A stretch of 64,000 bases of DNA, from NCBI RefSeq assembly GCF_036324505.1, contig NC_086360.1, forward strand, positions 20,400,761 through 20,464,760. The letters are read 5' to 3'. A model generated the notes under the pieces. That model did no database searches and was not told the origin of the DNA. It saw nothing but the letters and a program-made list of their open reading frames with translations. The DNA comes from Eleginops maclovinus (lineage: Eukaryota; Chordata; Actinopteri; Perciformes; Eleginopidae). Made by a program: the position numbers and the translations under genes. Shown piece after piece: positions 55,870 to 64,000 of this stretch; positions within the stretch are counted from its first letter, which is position 1, and each line of letters starts with the position of its first letter.

Positions 55870-57576
55870 AAAGAAAGGTTTTATATGCAGTATCTTACAA
55901 TAAACATACGCATATCATTAACACGAGAGTTTCAAAAGGGAAATTCTGTTCAGCTGGAGTTTAAGAAGTCATGCTTATACAGTATGCATCTCAGTTATTT
56001 CCTCTGAACTTCAATGCACTGCAGTATTGTGTAGTGCGCCATGTATAATGGTCTGCCCCATTTCCTGTTAGTGGTTCTGTTTTGACCTAGTTGTTAGTTG
56101 TTAATTTTGTTATCTCAGTTGGCAAATTGTACACTCACTTCCTAATCCTCCCTGTGATATAAATAAAAGCAAGACCCATAAGTTAGTTGGAGAGTTTTGG
56201 GGAATACGTATCTTTTTGAGGCACAGGTATTGGCAGTGCATGTTGTATTGTTTGGTCAAGTTATCCTTGGACACTGGAGCAGGACAGCCAGTAGCCATAT
56301 GGTGGGGATCCCTGGTAGGTTGACTGGCCACTTGGACCGCAGCACATTCACAGCAGACACATCCCTGTAGACTGAAGGCTGAGGCCTAGTTCAGTATGCC
56401 CAAAGAAAAAGGGTTTGTTTGAGTCTTGGAGCTATGGACAGCAAAATGTCATATTTAAAGGTGCTTTAAAAAGCTAAAAGGGGGATTGTAGATCTAGGAA
56501 CAGACAATCCATTCCTTCCATCGCAGATCTGTAATAATTGTGAATTTGAATTTAAATTCTCTTTTTAGAAAATGTTAGCAAATCATCCAGAATTTGCACT
56601 TCTGAACTAGACTTGATCAGCTGCGAAACATACAGAAGATCAGAAAAGTAAACAGGAAAAATGAGTTATTCTGAATGTGATTGTTGGTGATGCTAAAGAC
56701 TGAGAGAGTGTGGAAAGTGTCAGAGGGATGTAGTCAGATAAACAGATTAATAAAGTAAGAGCAGGAGAAGAGGATAAAGCAGACAGAGACAGGAGAAAAA
56801 ATAAGGGCATGAACATCTTGAAGAAAAAGAGCAGTAAGAGAGAGGAAGACAGGGAGAGGATCCCTCTGGATGTGGAGACTGTAACATCACACTGTAGGAT
56901 CCCTTATGGGAAAGCCGCAGACGGAGCGCACTCCCTGCTGCATGCAGGAAGACGAAGCTTTGCCAGCGTGGAAAACATACAAGAGAAGAACTAGAGACGA
57001 TGGGAGCAGAGAAAAACGCAGTTCCCCCCAGAGACGAAGTGGGAATTTTCTGCTAGCACAAACACTATGTAGGCAGATAGCTGAGAAAGAAGAGGGGAAG
57101 AGATGGCATAGAATAAGTAACAAGAGGAAGGGAGAAGGGAGCAGTGTGATGCATAGTTGAAATGGTGGGAAAAAGAGGACTAGGGTTCACAGAAGGAAAA
57201 AAGAGCAGAGCAGTAAAACTGAAGTCAGATGAATGTATTTGTAACATGAAGGTTTAACATAGTGTATGTCAGTAAAATGAGTTAACTGAATGCTATATTT
57301 GTACAATTAAAATCTAAATTAACATGATCTATTGTAAGTGACGAAATGACTTTTGGCACAAATTACTAACAAAAATAAAATGAAAACATGTCCGTCCTCA
57401 GCTGACACTGACACTCAGGCACCACAGACTGTCTTCATTGGTGGAAATGCTGACCCTGCAAACACTGCACTTATGACTGTAGTGAACACTGTTTAAACCC
57501 ATTAAGCCTTTATTATAGGGTGTAACCCTTGACAACTGCTTTGTGTATCAGGGTCCCAAACATTACCCAGATTACA

Positions 57577-57608
57577 CCCCCCCCCCCCACACACACACAC
57601 ACACACAC
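57577..57608 (-). repeat. C12 homopolymer joined to (CA)n
   Basis: Twelve consecutive C bases (57577-57588) run straight into about 20 bp of AC. Confidence 0.93.
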
Positions 57609-58439
57609 TTATGATGTTCAGTACGATATCTATATATCTGTAATGTATGTGGGTGCTCTGCAGGGTGAGTGTTGAGGGGCCAGATAAAAAGTGCCATTAA
57701 ACCAGAGTAACCTAAGTGGTGTATTAGTGCAACTCAGTCAGAGCTATGGGGTCATCAGAGAGGCTCTGATCATAGGTCAGAGTGTGCTGCTGTGAAATGG
57801 GACATTACCGCTCACCAATACAGCAATAAATACAGAAAGAAACTTTAACTGCTGTAAAATATGAGGCAGCCCTCTCTTTTTGCAGCATATAGAGTGTGCA
57901 TGACTGTGGGTGTGTGCACATGCACGCAAGAACGCATGTGCTTAAGTGTGTGTGTCTGGGGCTGCGGTTTTGCTTGAGGGAGGGAAGAGAATGGGGTTAG
58001 GGAGGGGTTTAATATGCTACTTTAGCCCTCGGGGGGCTGTACAGTTGAAAGTCAGTGCATGAGGCGTGCAGAATCACACCAGCCTGCTTTACAGAGGGAC
58101 TGGGGGTGGTGGAGGATTGGACGGGAGGGGGGACTGCTATAAAAAGTGAAATCATATCACTTAGCAGCTGAGTGCAGATAAAGCTGTGTTTGAACTGGGA
58201 GGCATAAATTATACATTGTAAACAGAGCGTTGGGAGACTACGGCTCGTTTAAATTATGACAGAGGGTAGTTTTTCTCCTCTCCTTTCTTCCTTCCTGCAC
58301 TTGTGATTTTGCCGTTCTCACTCACAGTTTCCTTCCCGTCTCTCATTCTTCTGATCCTTCTGACCTTTTTTTCCTCGTGCCTTTCTCTTTCACTTTTCTC
58401 CATCACCTGCCTCAGAAAGCAGACACCTCCACACAAACA

Positions 58440-58630
58440 TATACCCAATCACAGGCTATAATTGTTTACTCATTGAAGGCCGCCAATGAACCATTTTCGA
58501 CTAATGTGTCTTTTATCACTTTGTAATGTTTTAATTTGCTATTAGGTTATGGTTTTCCATTGTTGAAATTGAATGACACCTCCTCTCGCTGCCCTCTCTA
58601 AGCCCTCTCACACCGTGTTATTGAGGACTT
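58440..58630. promoter_or_regulatory. Candidate conserved non-coding element
   Basis: Unique sequence with GCTATAATTG, TTTAATTTGCTATTAGG, GCCGCCAATGAACC and CCATTGTTGAAATTGAATG. A similar block lies at 58150-58262 (ATAAATTATAC, GTTTAAATTATG). The call rests on composition only. Confidence 0.33.
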
Positions 58631-59961
58631 GTGTTCCACACACGCCATGGATGGAGGACAAAACTGGATGAGAGGGCTGGCAGGGCTCTACTTGATTTGA
58701 TCAATGTTCCCTTCCTGCATAGTTCAAGTTGGGCTGCTGTGGGTTTTTTTTAAAGGTGCCTCCGTCCCTCCTGACAAGTGCGAGGTTATTGATCAGTTTA
58801 TTCTATTTGCCGTTGACCGCTCTGCACCGTCTCTGTGCTCACAAGTCAATAGTGGAGGATTGAGTGGGTGAGTGCCTCCCATGACCTCCCCTCCCTCAAT
58901 CTCTGACTCGTCTCGTCCATCCAACCACACACATACACACACAAACATAAAAAAAACACACATAATGCACAAAATGAATGACTCTCTGCCTGTTGCAACC
59001 ACACCTCTGATCCCAGCTACAATTTTGATTAGTCTTGAAGGGCTGCAAGGTCAGGGCAGCACTGTGTGTGTAGCTGGTGTTAGCTGATGCTGTCAGATAA
59101 AGGTTTTAAGCTCTGTTGGGGTGCTCTGTTTTCTTTTCTGTTTGTCTGTGTTCACGTGTGTGTCTGTCACACAGTGGCTATATTTTGTGAGTACTCCAGA
59201 GGTGATCGTGGCCACTCTTAAAACAGGGCTAAGTGACCTCGCTCTGTTTGGCAGACACTGTTCTACCTTTTTTTTACGTTTCTGCATACAGGTTTGTTCT
59301 TGTACAGACTTGGAAAGTCGTCCAGAGCAAGGACAGTCGGGCCATGTTCAGCCCAACAATAGCGATTGGTTAACGTGATTCATACAGATACAATTGCACA
59401 TTGCACTGCTTAAATGTATCCAGGAAGTCCAAAATCAAATGAATTGGAACATAATGCAAATCTGTTTTATGGTCCTTTGATGCTTTTCCATCAAAACTGA
59501 GTCATGTAGTGGAATAAGCTGAGTGTTTACAGAAAGTACCTGGAATCAGTGTTTGCAGATATTTGGTTGGGAAACATTGCCAGATGTTTTGTCAGATGAT
59601 CCTGCTGGAGTTCCCTGAGATGACACCTCACTGCACAACTAAAGTGATGTCGTTGAAATAAATATGAAATCTTCACTACTTGAAGCAGTGCTATTATCAG
59701 TCTTGAGTCCTAACTTGTTAAGCCTATTTTTCAGGCCTCAGGCTTGAAAATGACATGCCCAGAATGAATGAGTATATCTTCACATTTAAAAGGGGGATGT
59801 GAATAATCTTTTTTATCAAAGTAATGATACACCTGTGAGTTGGCTGTAGAAGTGTCAGAATCAATATAGATGTTGCTGTCAGAGTAAATTCAGATTGAAC
59901 ATAGTAAAAAAATGTAAATTCTAATTTCCGCCTAAAAAAACCCACTATTTATAGTGAAAAC

Positions 59962-60588
59962 TAGGGATGCACCGATACATCGGTGAGACATCGGCATCGG
60001 CCGATGATAGTCCGATTTACCACCATCGGCACATCGGTAAAATAAGGTGACATCACCGATGGCAGTCGCCGATGTTTATGTTTTGCTACGTGACCGGGAG
60101 AAGTCACATTAGCGTTGTTGTTTTTAAATCTGACGGACCAAATCTGAAGTCAAGGCATCTCTTTAAAGGATTAGAACAGTGACTGTAGGTCTCCCGTAAC
60201 TTTAAAGTAATTCGGGGGGGGGGCCCTCTCCTCTCCTCTGCCAGGAGCTGCTGCTGCACGCTGCGCATGCTGCAGGACTTCCGCCCCGTGTACCGGGTGT
60301 CTGGAGGATCGGTAAATTAAATCCATTCTTCAGTGTTCTTGGTAGGCCGTCCTATATATTTGTGACTTTGTTATACTTGCTGCTACTCCCGTTAACTTCC
60401 AGAAGCGCTTACACATGCACACACGTATCCCCCACTCTCTCTCTCTTAAAGGAATAGGCTGCCTTAGTCTGCATTGTGCTACCATTACAGTTTACATAGT
60501 AAAACATCGGCCATCGGTATCGGTAACAATGTTATTCTTAACATCGGCATCGGCATCAGCCGACATTTTTGAAATCGGTGCATCCCTA
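59962..60588. mobile_element. hAT-type MITE with perfect 8-bp target duplication
   Basis: A 627-bp element has 15-bp perfect terminal repeats (TAGGGATGCACCGAT) and is flanked by the identical octamer GTGAAAAC at 59954-59961 and 60589-60596. An 8-bp duplication and TAGGGATG-type tips are typical of fish hAT non-autonomous elements. Both subterminal regions are packed with ATCGG/CCGAT motifs (at least ten in all), which fits clustered transposase binding sites. The interior includes a G9 run at about 60209 and a GC-rich patch, with no open frame of note. The intact duplication indicates a fairly young insertion. Confidence 0.92.
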
Positions 60589-60676
60589 GTGAAAACCACC
60601 CTTGAATGATAGGATAGTAGCCCAGAACCTTTAGGGATCCAAACCACAATATATCATAAGTACCCTGTGTCAGGAT

Positions 60677-61168
60677 TAGGGCTGAACGATTTTGGAAAAT
60701 AATGTAATTGCGATTTTTTTTCCTCAATATTGCAATTGCGATTTAATATGCGATTATTTTCAAGGTCCTCTTCTCATGTATTTTTCAACAAACACAAGCA
60801 ATAAATCAATCGTGATTACAATCGTGAACCTCGTGAGGTAGCAACAGTAGCGAGGCACGTTCTGCACAATACCTGACGTTGCGCAGCATCTTCCTTTTTA
60901 AAGCCAAAATAATTCCACACAACTGACGTGCCGCCCCTCTTTGGTACCAAACTTCCAGCCGTGCACTCTTCTGGCGACCCTGAGGCCATTGTGCAACAGG
61001 TTCAAGCGCAGCGTTGACCTCTTTCCCTGCCTGCTCGACTTCGCTCGGCTCGCTCGCAGATCACGTGACCAGATCACGTGACCAGTCAAATAGCAGCCTT
61101 AGCGGTTGGAAAATCTTGTTTTGTCATATCGCGATATTATCGCAAATGCAATTAATCGTTCAGCCCTA
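60677..61168. mobile_element. Second hAT-type MITE with perfect 8-bp target duplication
   Basis: A 492-bp element has 15-bp perfect terminal repeats (TAGGGCTGAACGATT) and is flanked by GTCAGGAT at 60669-60676 and 61169-61176. The subterminal regions carry repeated GCGAT/ATCGC and AATTGC motifs. The interior has a CG-rich part with two tandem 13-bp units containing CACGTG (61058-61083). It has no coding capacity and would need a transposase supplied in trans. It belongs to a different family from its neighbour 80 bp upstream, as the tips differ after TAGG. Confidence 0.92.
61058..61083. promoter_or_regulatory. Two tandem E-boxes (CACGTG) inside a hAT MITE
   Basis: The 13-bp unit AGATCACGTGACC occurs twice head to tail. 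Each contains palindromic CACGTG in the context ATCACGTGAC, one base from GTCACGTGAC, the site class used by USF and TFEB/MITF-type bHLH-ZIP factors. The sequence is plain; any regulatory use is inference. Confidence 0.5.
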
Positions 61169-61176
61169 GTCAGGAT

Positions 61177-61610
61177 AGATCCTAATTAGGGAAACTTGAC
61201 ATTTTTCAGAAAGTTTTAGCACAGGTAGGTCGAGGCGGACTCACCTGTGGGTACATTTGGTTACCATCAGTGCCATTTGACCTTTCTCAGGTACCAGACT
61301 GTAAAACTCATTTTATTTCATTGAAATATCACTATAGCTATTCATTACATCCAAATACAACTGTTTTTGACCTTTTTTGAAAATTCACCATGACCTTCGC
61401 ACAAAGCGTAATGGTGTGCCAGGTGGAAGTCAGACCTATGCATTACGCAGGGCCCTCTCTCTGGAACCCAGTGGTCAATTTGGGTTATTGACACCTCCTT
61501 GTAACCATTAGAGCCAATAGAATCCAGGGGCAGTCATAAATCCATGCAAACATTGCCATTGGTCAGTAAGAGTGTCTCTGACACAGCACGCCCTAAAAGC
61601 AGATTCCCCA
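61177..61610. other. Short unassigned stretch between the hAT MITE and the split repeat
   Basis: No gene. The texture suggests repeat-derived sequence: an open frame starting at 61544 continues into the repeat and ends at a consensus donor (AAAAG|GTAAG at 61736). I cannot assign a family. Confidence 0.35.
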
Positions 61611-61876
61611 GTGTATTACAAATAAATAATGATGGATTATCAGTAATCATTTCAAAGTTACACAGAGACATTGGATTAACCTTCAGCAGTGTTTTAATGC
61701 CCTTGAACACAACTTTTGATCACAAAACAGAAAAGGTAAGACGTGTTTATAGTTATCGCTCTGTAAAGTGAAGTTGTTCGTTTCTCTTTTCTTGGCTGCA
61801 AGTTCAGTTAGTTTTGGTCGTACAGTGATGAGACTTATACCAATGGAATCTGTGGAATATCAGCTTTCATATGATA

Positions 61877-62076
61877 CAGTGGGGCAAAAAAGTATTTAGT
61901 CAGCCACCAATTGTGCAAGTTCTCCCATTTAAAAAGATGAGAGAGGCCTGTAATTTTTATCATAGGTACACTTCAACTATGAGAGACAGAATGAGAAAAA
62001 AAAATCCAGGAAATCACATTGTAGGATTTTTAATGAATTTATTGGTAAATTCCTCAGTAAAATAAGTATTTGGTCA
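61877..62076 (+). repeat. Left inverted repeat (IR/DR type) of the Tc1 element
   Basis: This runs from the CAGTGGGGC tip to the inner direct repeat. The outer AAGTATTTAGTCA copy is at about 61890-61902 and the inner AAGTATTTGGTCA copy at 62064-62076; these are the expected transposase binding sites. It matches the right repeat closely over about 160 bp. A 15-20 bp patch just before the inner site (about 62045-62060) is more diverged. Confidence 0.92.
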
Positions 62077-62191
62077 CCTACAAACAAGCAAAATTTCTGG
62101 CTCTCACAGACCTGTAACTTCTTCTTTAAGAGGCTCCTCTGTCCTCCACTCGTTACCTGTATTAATGGCACCTTTTTGAACTCGTTATCAG

Positions 62192-62198
62192 TATAAAA
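62192..62198 (+). promoter_or_regulatory. TATA box of the transposase gene
   Basis: TATAAAA lies 45 bp upstream of the transposase ATG, between the left inverted repeat and the coding region. That is where Tc1 elements carry their own promoter. Transcription would be expected to start about 25-30 bp downstream, giving a very short 5' leader. The function is inferred from position and sequence. Confidence 0.6.
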
Positions 62199-62242
62199 GA
62201 CACCTGTCCACAACCTCAAACAGTCATACTCCAAACTCCACT

Positions 62243-63265
62243 ATGGCCAAGACCAAAGAGCTGTCAAAGGAGACCAGAGACACAATTGTAGACCTGCACC
62301 AGGCTGGGAAAACTGAATCTGCAATAGGTAAGCAGCTTGGTGTGAAGAAATCAACTGTGGGAGCAATTATTAGAAAATGGAAGACATACAAGACCACTGC
62401 TAATCTCCCTCGATCTGGGGCTCCACGCAAGATCTCACCCCGTGGGGTCAAAATGATCACAAGAACGGTGAGCAGAAATCCCAGAACCACACGGGGGGAC
62501 CTAGTGAATGACCTGCAGAGAGCTGGGACCAAAGTAACAGAGGCTACCATCAGTAACACACTACGCCGCCAGGGACTTAAATCCTGCAGTTCCAGACGTG
62601 TCCCCCTGCTTAAGCCAGTACATGTCCAGGCCCGTCTGAAGTTTGCTAGAGGGCATTTGGATGATCCAGAAGAGGATTGGGAGAATGTCATATGGTCAGA
62701 TGAAACCAAAATAGAACTTTTTGGTAAAAACTCAACTCGTCGTGTTTGGAGGAGAAAGAATGCAGAGTTGCATCCAAAGAACACCATACCTACTGTGAAG
62801 CATGGGGGTGGAAACATCATGCTTTGGGGCTGTTTTTCTGCAAAGGGACCAGGACGACTGATCCGTGTAAAGGAAAGAATGAATGGGACCATGTATCGTG
62901 AGATTTTGAGTGAAAACCTCCTTCCATCAGCAAGGGCACTGAAGATGAAGCGTGGCTGGGTCTTTCAGCATGACAATGATCCCAAACACACCGCCAGGGC
63001 AACGAAGGAGTGGCTTCGTAAGAAGCATTTCAAGGTCCTGGAGTGGCCTAGCCAGTCTCCAGATCTCAACCCCATAGAAAATTATTGGAGGGAGTTGAAA
63101 GTCCGTGTTGCCCAGCGACAGCCCCAAAACATCACTGCTTTAGAGGAGATCTGCATGGAGGAATGGGCCAAAATACCAGCAACAGTGTGTGGAAACCTTT
63201 TGAAGACTTACAGAAAACGTTTGACCTCTGTCATTGCCAACAAAGGGTATATAACAAAGTATTGA
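62243..63265 (+). CDS. Tc1-family transposase, apparently intact
   Basis: This encodes a cut-and-paste DNA transposase that acts in the nucleus, binds the element's own inverted repeats and inserts it at TA dinucleotides. The 340 codons have no stop or frameshift, matching the usual Tc1 length of about 340 residues. In order, it has a first helix-turn-helix at about residues 7-48, a basic linker (PRSGAPRK, 56-63) where the family has its GRPR-like motif, and a second helix-turn-helix at about 67-112. The RNase H-like catalytic domain follows, with WSDE (D153), a glycine-rich box at 187-205, QHDNDPKH (D244) and SPDLNPIEN (E279). D244 to E279 leaves 34 residues, the DD34E signature. The ATG at 62243 has A at -3 and G at +4 and lies just inside the left inverted repeat, downstream of a TATA box. 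The reading frame is uninterrupted and both repeats are present, so the copy could be active or recently active; activity is inferred only. Confidence 0.96.
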   Translation: MAKTKELSKETRDTIVDLHQAGKTESAIGKQLGVKKSTVGAIIRKWKTYKTTANLPRSGAPRKISPRGVKMITRTVSRNPRTTRGDLVNDLQRAGTKVTEATISNTLRRQGLKSCSSRRVPLLKPVHVQARLKFARGHLDDPEEDWENVIWSDETKIELFGKNSTRRVWRRKNAELHPKNTIPTVKHGGGNIMLWGCFSAKGPGRLIRVKERMNGTMYREILSENLLPSARALKMKRGWVFQHDNDPKHTARATKEWLRKKHFKVLEWPSQSPDLNPIENYWRELKVRVAQRQPQNITALEEICMEEWAKIPATVCGNLLKTYRKRLTSVIANKGYITKY

Positions 63266-63281
63266 GATGAACTTTTGTTAT

Positions 63282-63479
63282 TGACCAAATACTTATTTTC
63301 CACAATAATTTGAAATTAATTCATTAAAAATCCTACAATGTGATTTCCTGGATTTATTTTTCTCATTCTGTCTCTCATAGTTGAGGTATACCTATGATAA
63401 AAATTACAGGCCTCTCTCATCTTTTTAAATTGGAGAACTTGCACAATTGGTGGCTGACTAAATACTTTTTGCCCCACTG
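63282..63479 (-). repeat. Right inverted repeat (IR/DR type) of the Tc1 element
   Basis: This is the reverse complement of the left repeat. The inner direct repeat (read inverted) is at 63282-63294 and the outer one at 63455-63467. The tip ends GCCCCACTG, followed by the TA duplication. Its A-run near the tip is one base shorter than in the left repeat. Confidence 0.92.
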
Positions 63480-63691
63480 TATGTCGTTTGTGCAGATGCG
63501 CTAATATAGCGTTAGCTCGTTTTCGTTAAGAGCTGATTTGGACGTTTTGTGTTGGAATTGTGTTGTGTTTAGGTAAAAGTGATTAATATCGTCTGGTTGC
63601 TGAGTTCATTCCCGTTAAGTAGGTATGCCACATTAATATGTTGTTAAATGTACACATCCCCTGAGACTTTATTTCTTACAAGTTGCTGCGT

Positions 63692-64000
63692 CTGCCACCG
63701 CGGGCGGGGGCATCCGGGTATCTAGCAGTTCTAGTGTATATGTAAGTCTCATGACTTTACAATTGTGCTTAACCAAGAAAGTTGTACAATTCCTTTATCT
63801 TGTGTTGTGAATTAGCATAACTCAGTTTCTGTCTCTGCTCATCAGCACTGCCTCATTTCAGGCCTTAGTTCATTTATGGAGACCAGACTGGGGGCTTTAA
63901 CCCTTTTGCTTCTCAATGGTACGAGAGGAGATAATTATTCTTTCTGACATACACATTTCAAGGAAAAATGCATACAGCTGGGATTGTGAGCAGCTTATCA
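63692..64000. other. Right-edge stretch, nothing recognised
   Basis: A short GC-rich patch (CCGCGGGCGGGGGC) and unique sequence. No gene or repeat boundary was identified. Confidence 0.4.

Larger units (their letters stand above)
49998..59953. other. Non-coding, mostly unique stretch
   Basis: TAAT-rich unique patches lie at about 54478-54585, 55380-55550, 58150-58262 and 58440-58630. A diverged short duplication containing AATGCACACTGAAAAGA occurs at 55220-55236 and 55291-55307. About 56700-57200 is purine-rich on the plus strand. No gene is seen. Confidence 0.45.
61877..63479 (+). mobile_element. Complete Tc1/mariner transposon, 1603 bp, with TA target duplication
   Basis: Both tips read CAGTGGGGC inward, and the element is flanked by TA at 61875-61876 and 63480-63481. 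Inverted repeats of about 200 bp enclose a single transposase gene. Each inverted repeat holds two short direct repeats (AAGTATTTRGTCA), one at the tip and one at the inner edge, which is the IR/DR architecture of many fish Tc1 elements. The two repeats differ at only scattered positions: one extra A near the left tip and a more divergent patch near the inner direct repeat. The element sits inside another repeat family (61611-63691), and the uninterrupted version of that site is visible near 36.37 kb. Related Tc1 lineages are widespread in fishes and some other aquatic vertebrates. Confidence 0.95.
61611..63691. repeat. Second copy of the 36-kb repeat segment, split by the Tc1 element
   Basis: The sequence at 61611-61876 and 63480-63691 matches 36181-36627 in order and orientation, with about 85-90% identity by eye where it aligns. 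Shared landmarks are AATAATGATGGATTATCAG, AGGTAAGACGTGTTTATAG, GGTCGTACAGTGATGAGAC, TAGCGTTAGCTCGTTTTCG and AAGTTGCTGCGT. This copy has about 80 bp (about 61652-61733) missing from the other copy, and lacks about 40 bp around its counterpart of 36395-36440. I cannot find TTAA-type ends here, so it is partial or belongs to a related subfamily. The Tc1 insertion accounts for 1603 bp of the span. Confidence 0.8.

Noticed and set aside
56700..57200. Lys/Glu/Arg-rich frames
   Set aside because: They follow from the purine-rich composition of the strand and shift frame without any domain.
62224..62892. 222-codon minus-strand frame opposite the transposase
   Set aside because: It is the antisense shadow of the Tc1 transposase, whose own frame carries all the family motifs.

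Overview
The window looks like non-coding DNA from a ray-finned (teleost) fish, either a very large intron or an intergenic gene desert. The reasons are: many (TG/CA)n microsatellites, nine of them over 100 bp; an intact Tc1-type transposon of a lineage common in fishes; two short hAT-type MITEs with the TAGGGATGCACCGAT and TAGGGCTGAACGAT termini common in fish genomes; a TTAA-flanked, Kolobok/T2-like non-autonomous element; and long TAAT-rich unique stretches of the kind seen around vertebrate developmental genes. I cannot name the species or the neighbouring host gene.

Layout. From 1 to about 34.5 kb the sequence is unique or pyrimidine-rich DNA broken by long dinucleotide arrays (2.0, 10.0, 16.4, 18.5, 21.5, 23.8, 26.6, 26.9, 27.5, 28.7, 30.8, 34.2 and 34.4 kb). 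Nearly all the long ones have TG on the plus strand. From 34.5 to 59.9 kb there is mostly unique sequence with only short microsatellites, and one 1.4-kb Kolobok/T2-like element at 35.9-37.3 kb that carries an internal minisatellite. From 59.95 to 63.7 kb there is a dense transposon cluster. It holds two hAT-like MITEs 80 bp apart, each with a perfect 8-bp target duplication, then a second partial copy of the sequence found inside the 36-kb element. That copy is split at a TA dinucleotide by a complete 1.6-kb Tc1 element.

The only gene I can support is the Tc1 transposase (62243-63265, 340 codons, DD34E triad intact). No host protein-coding gene is recognisable. A few short segments have good splice-site sequences on both sides (23077-23193, 30265-30349, 47145-47181, and weakly 66-101) and are listed as low-confidence candidate exons. 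Several AT-balanced, TAATTA-rich stretches are listed as candidate conserved regulatory elements, judged from composition alone. No tRNA, rRNA, CRISPR array, operon or prokaryotic signal was seen.

I found no multi-gene system that looks new. The most informative points are the nested Tc1 insertion with its paralogous empty site, the one-strand clustering of giant TG arrays, the complementary TG/CA pair at 26.6-27.0 kb, two near-perfect short palindromes, and a hAT MITE carrying tandem CACGTG boxes.
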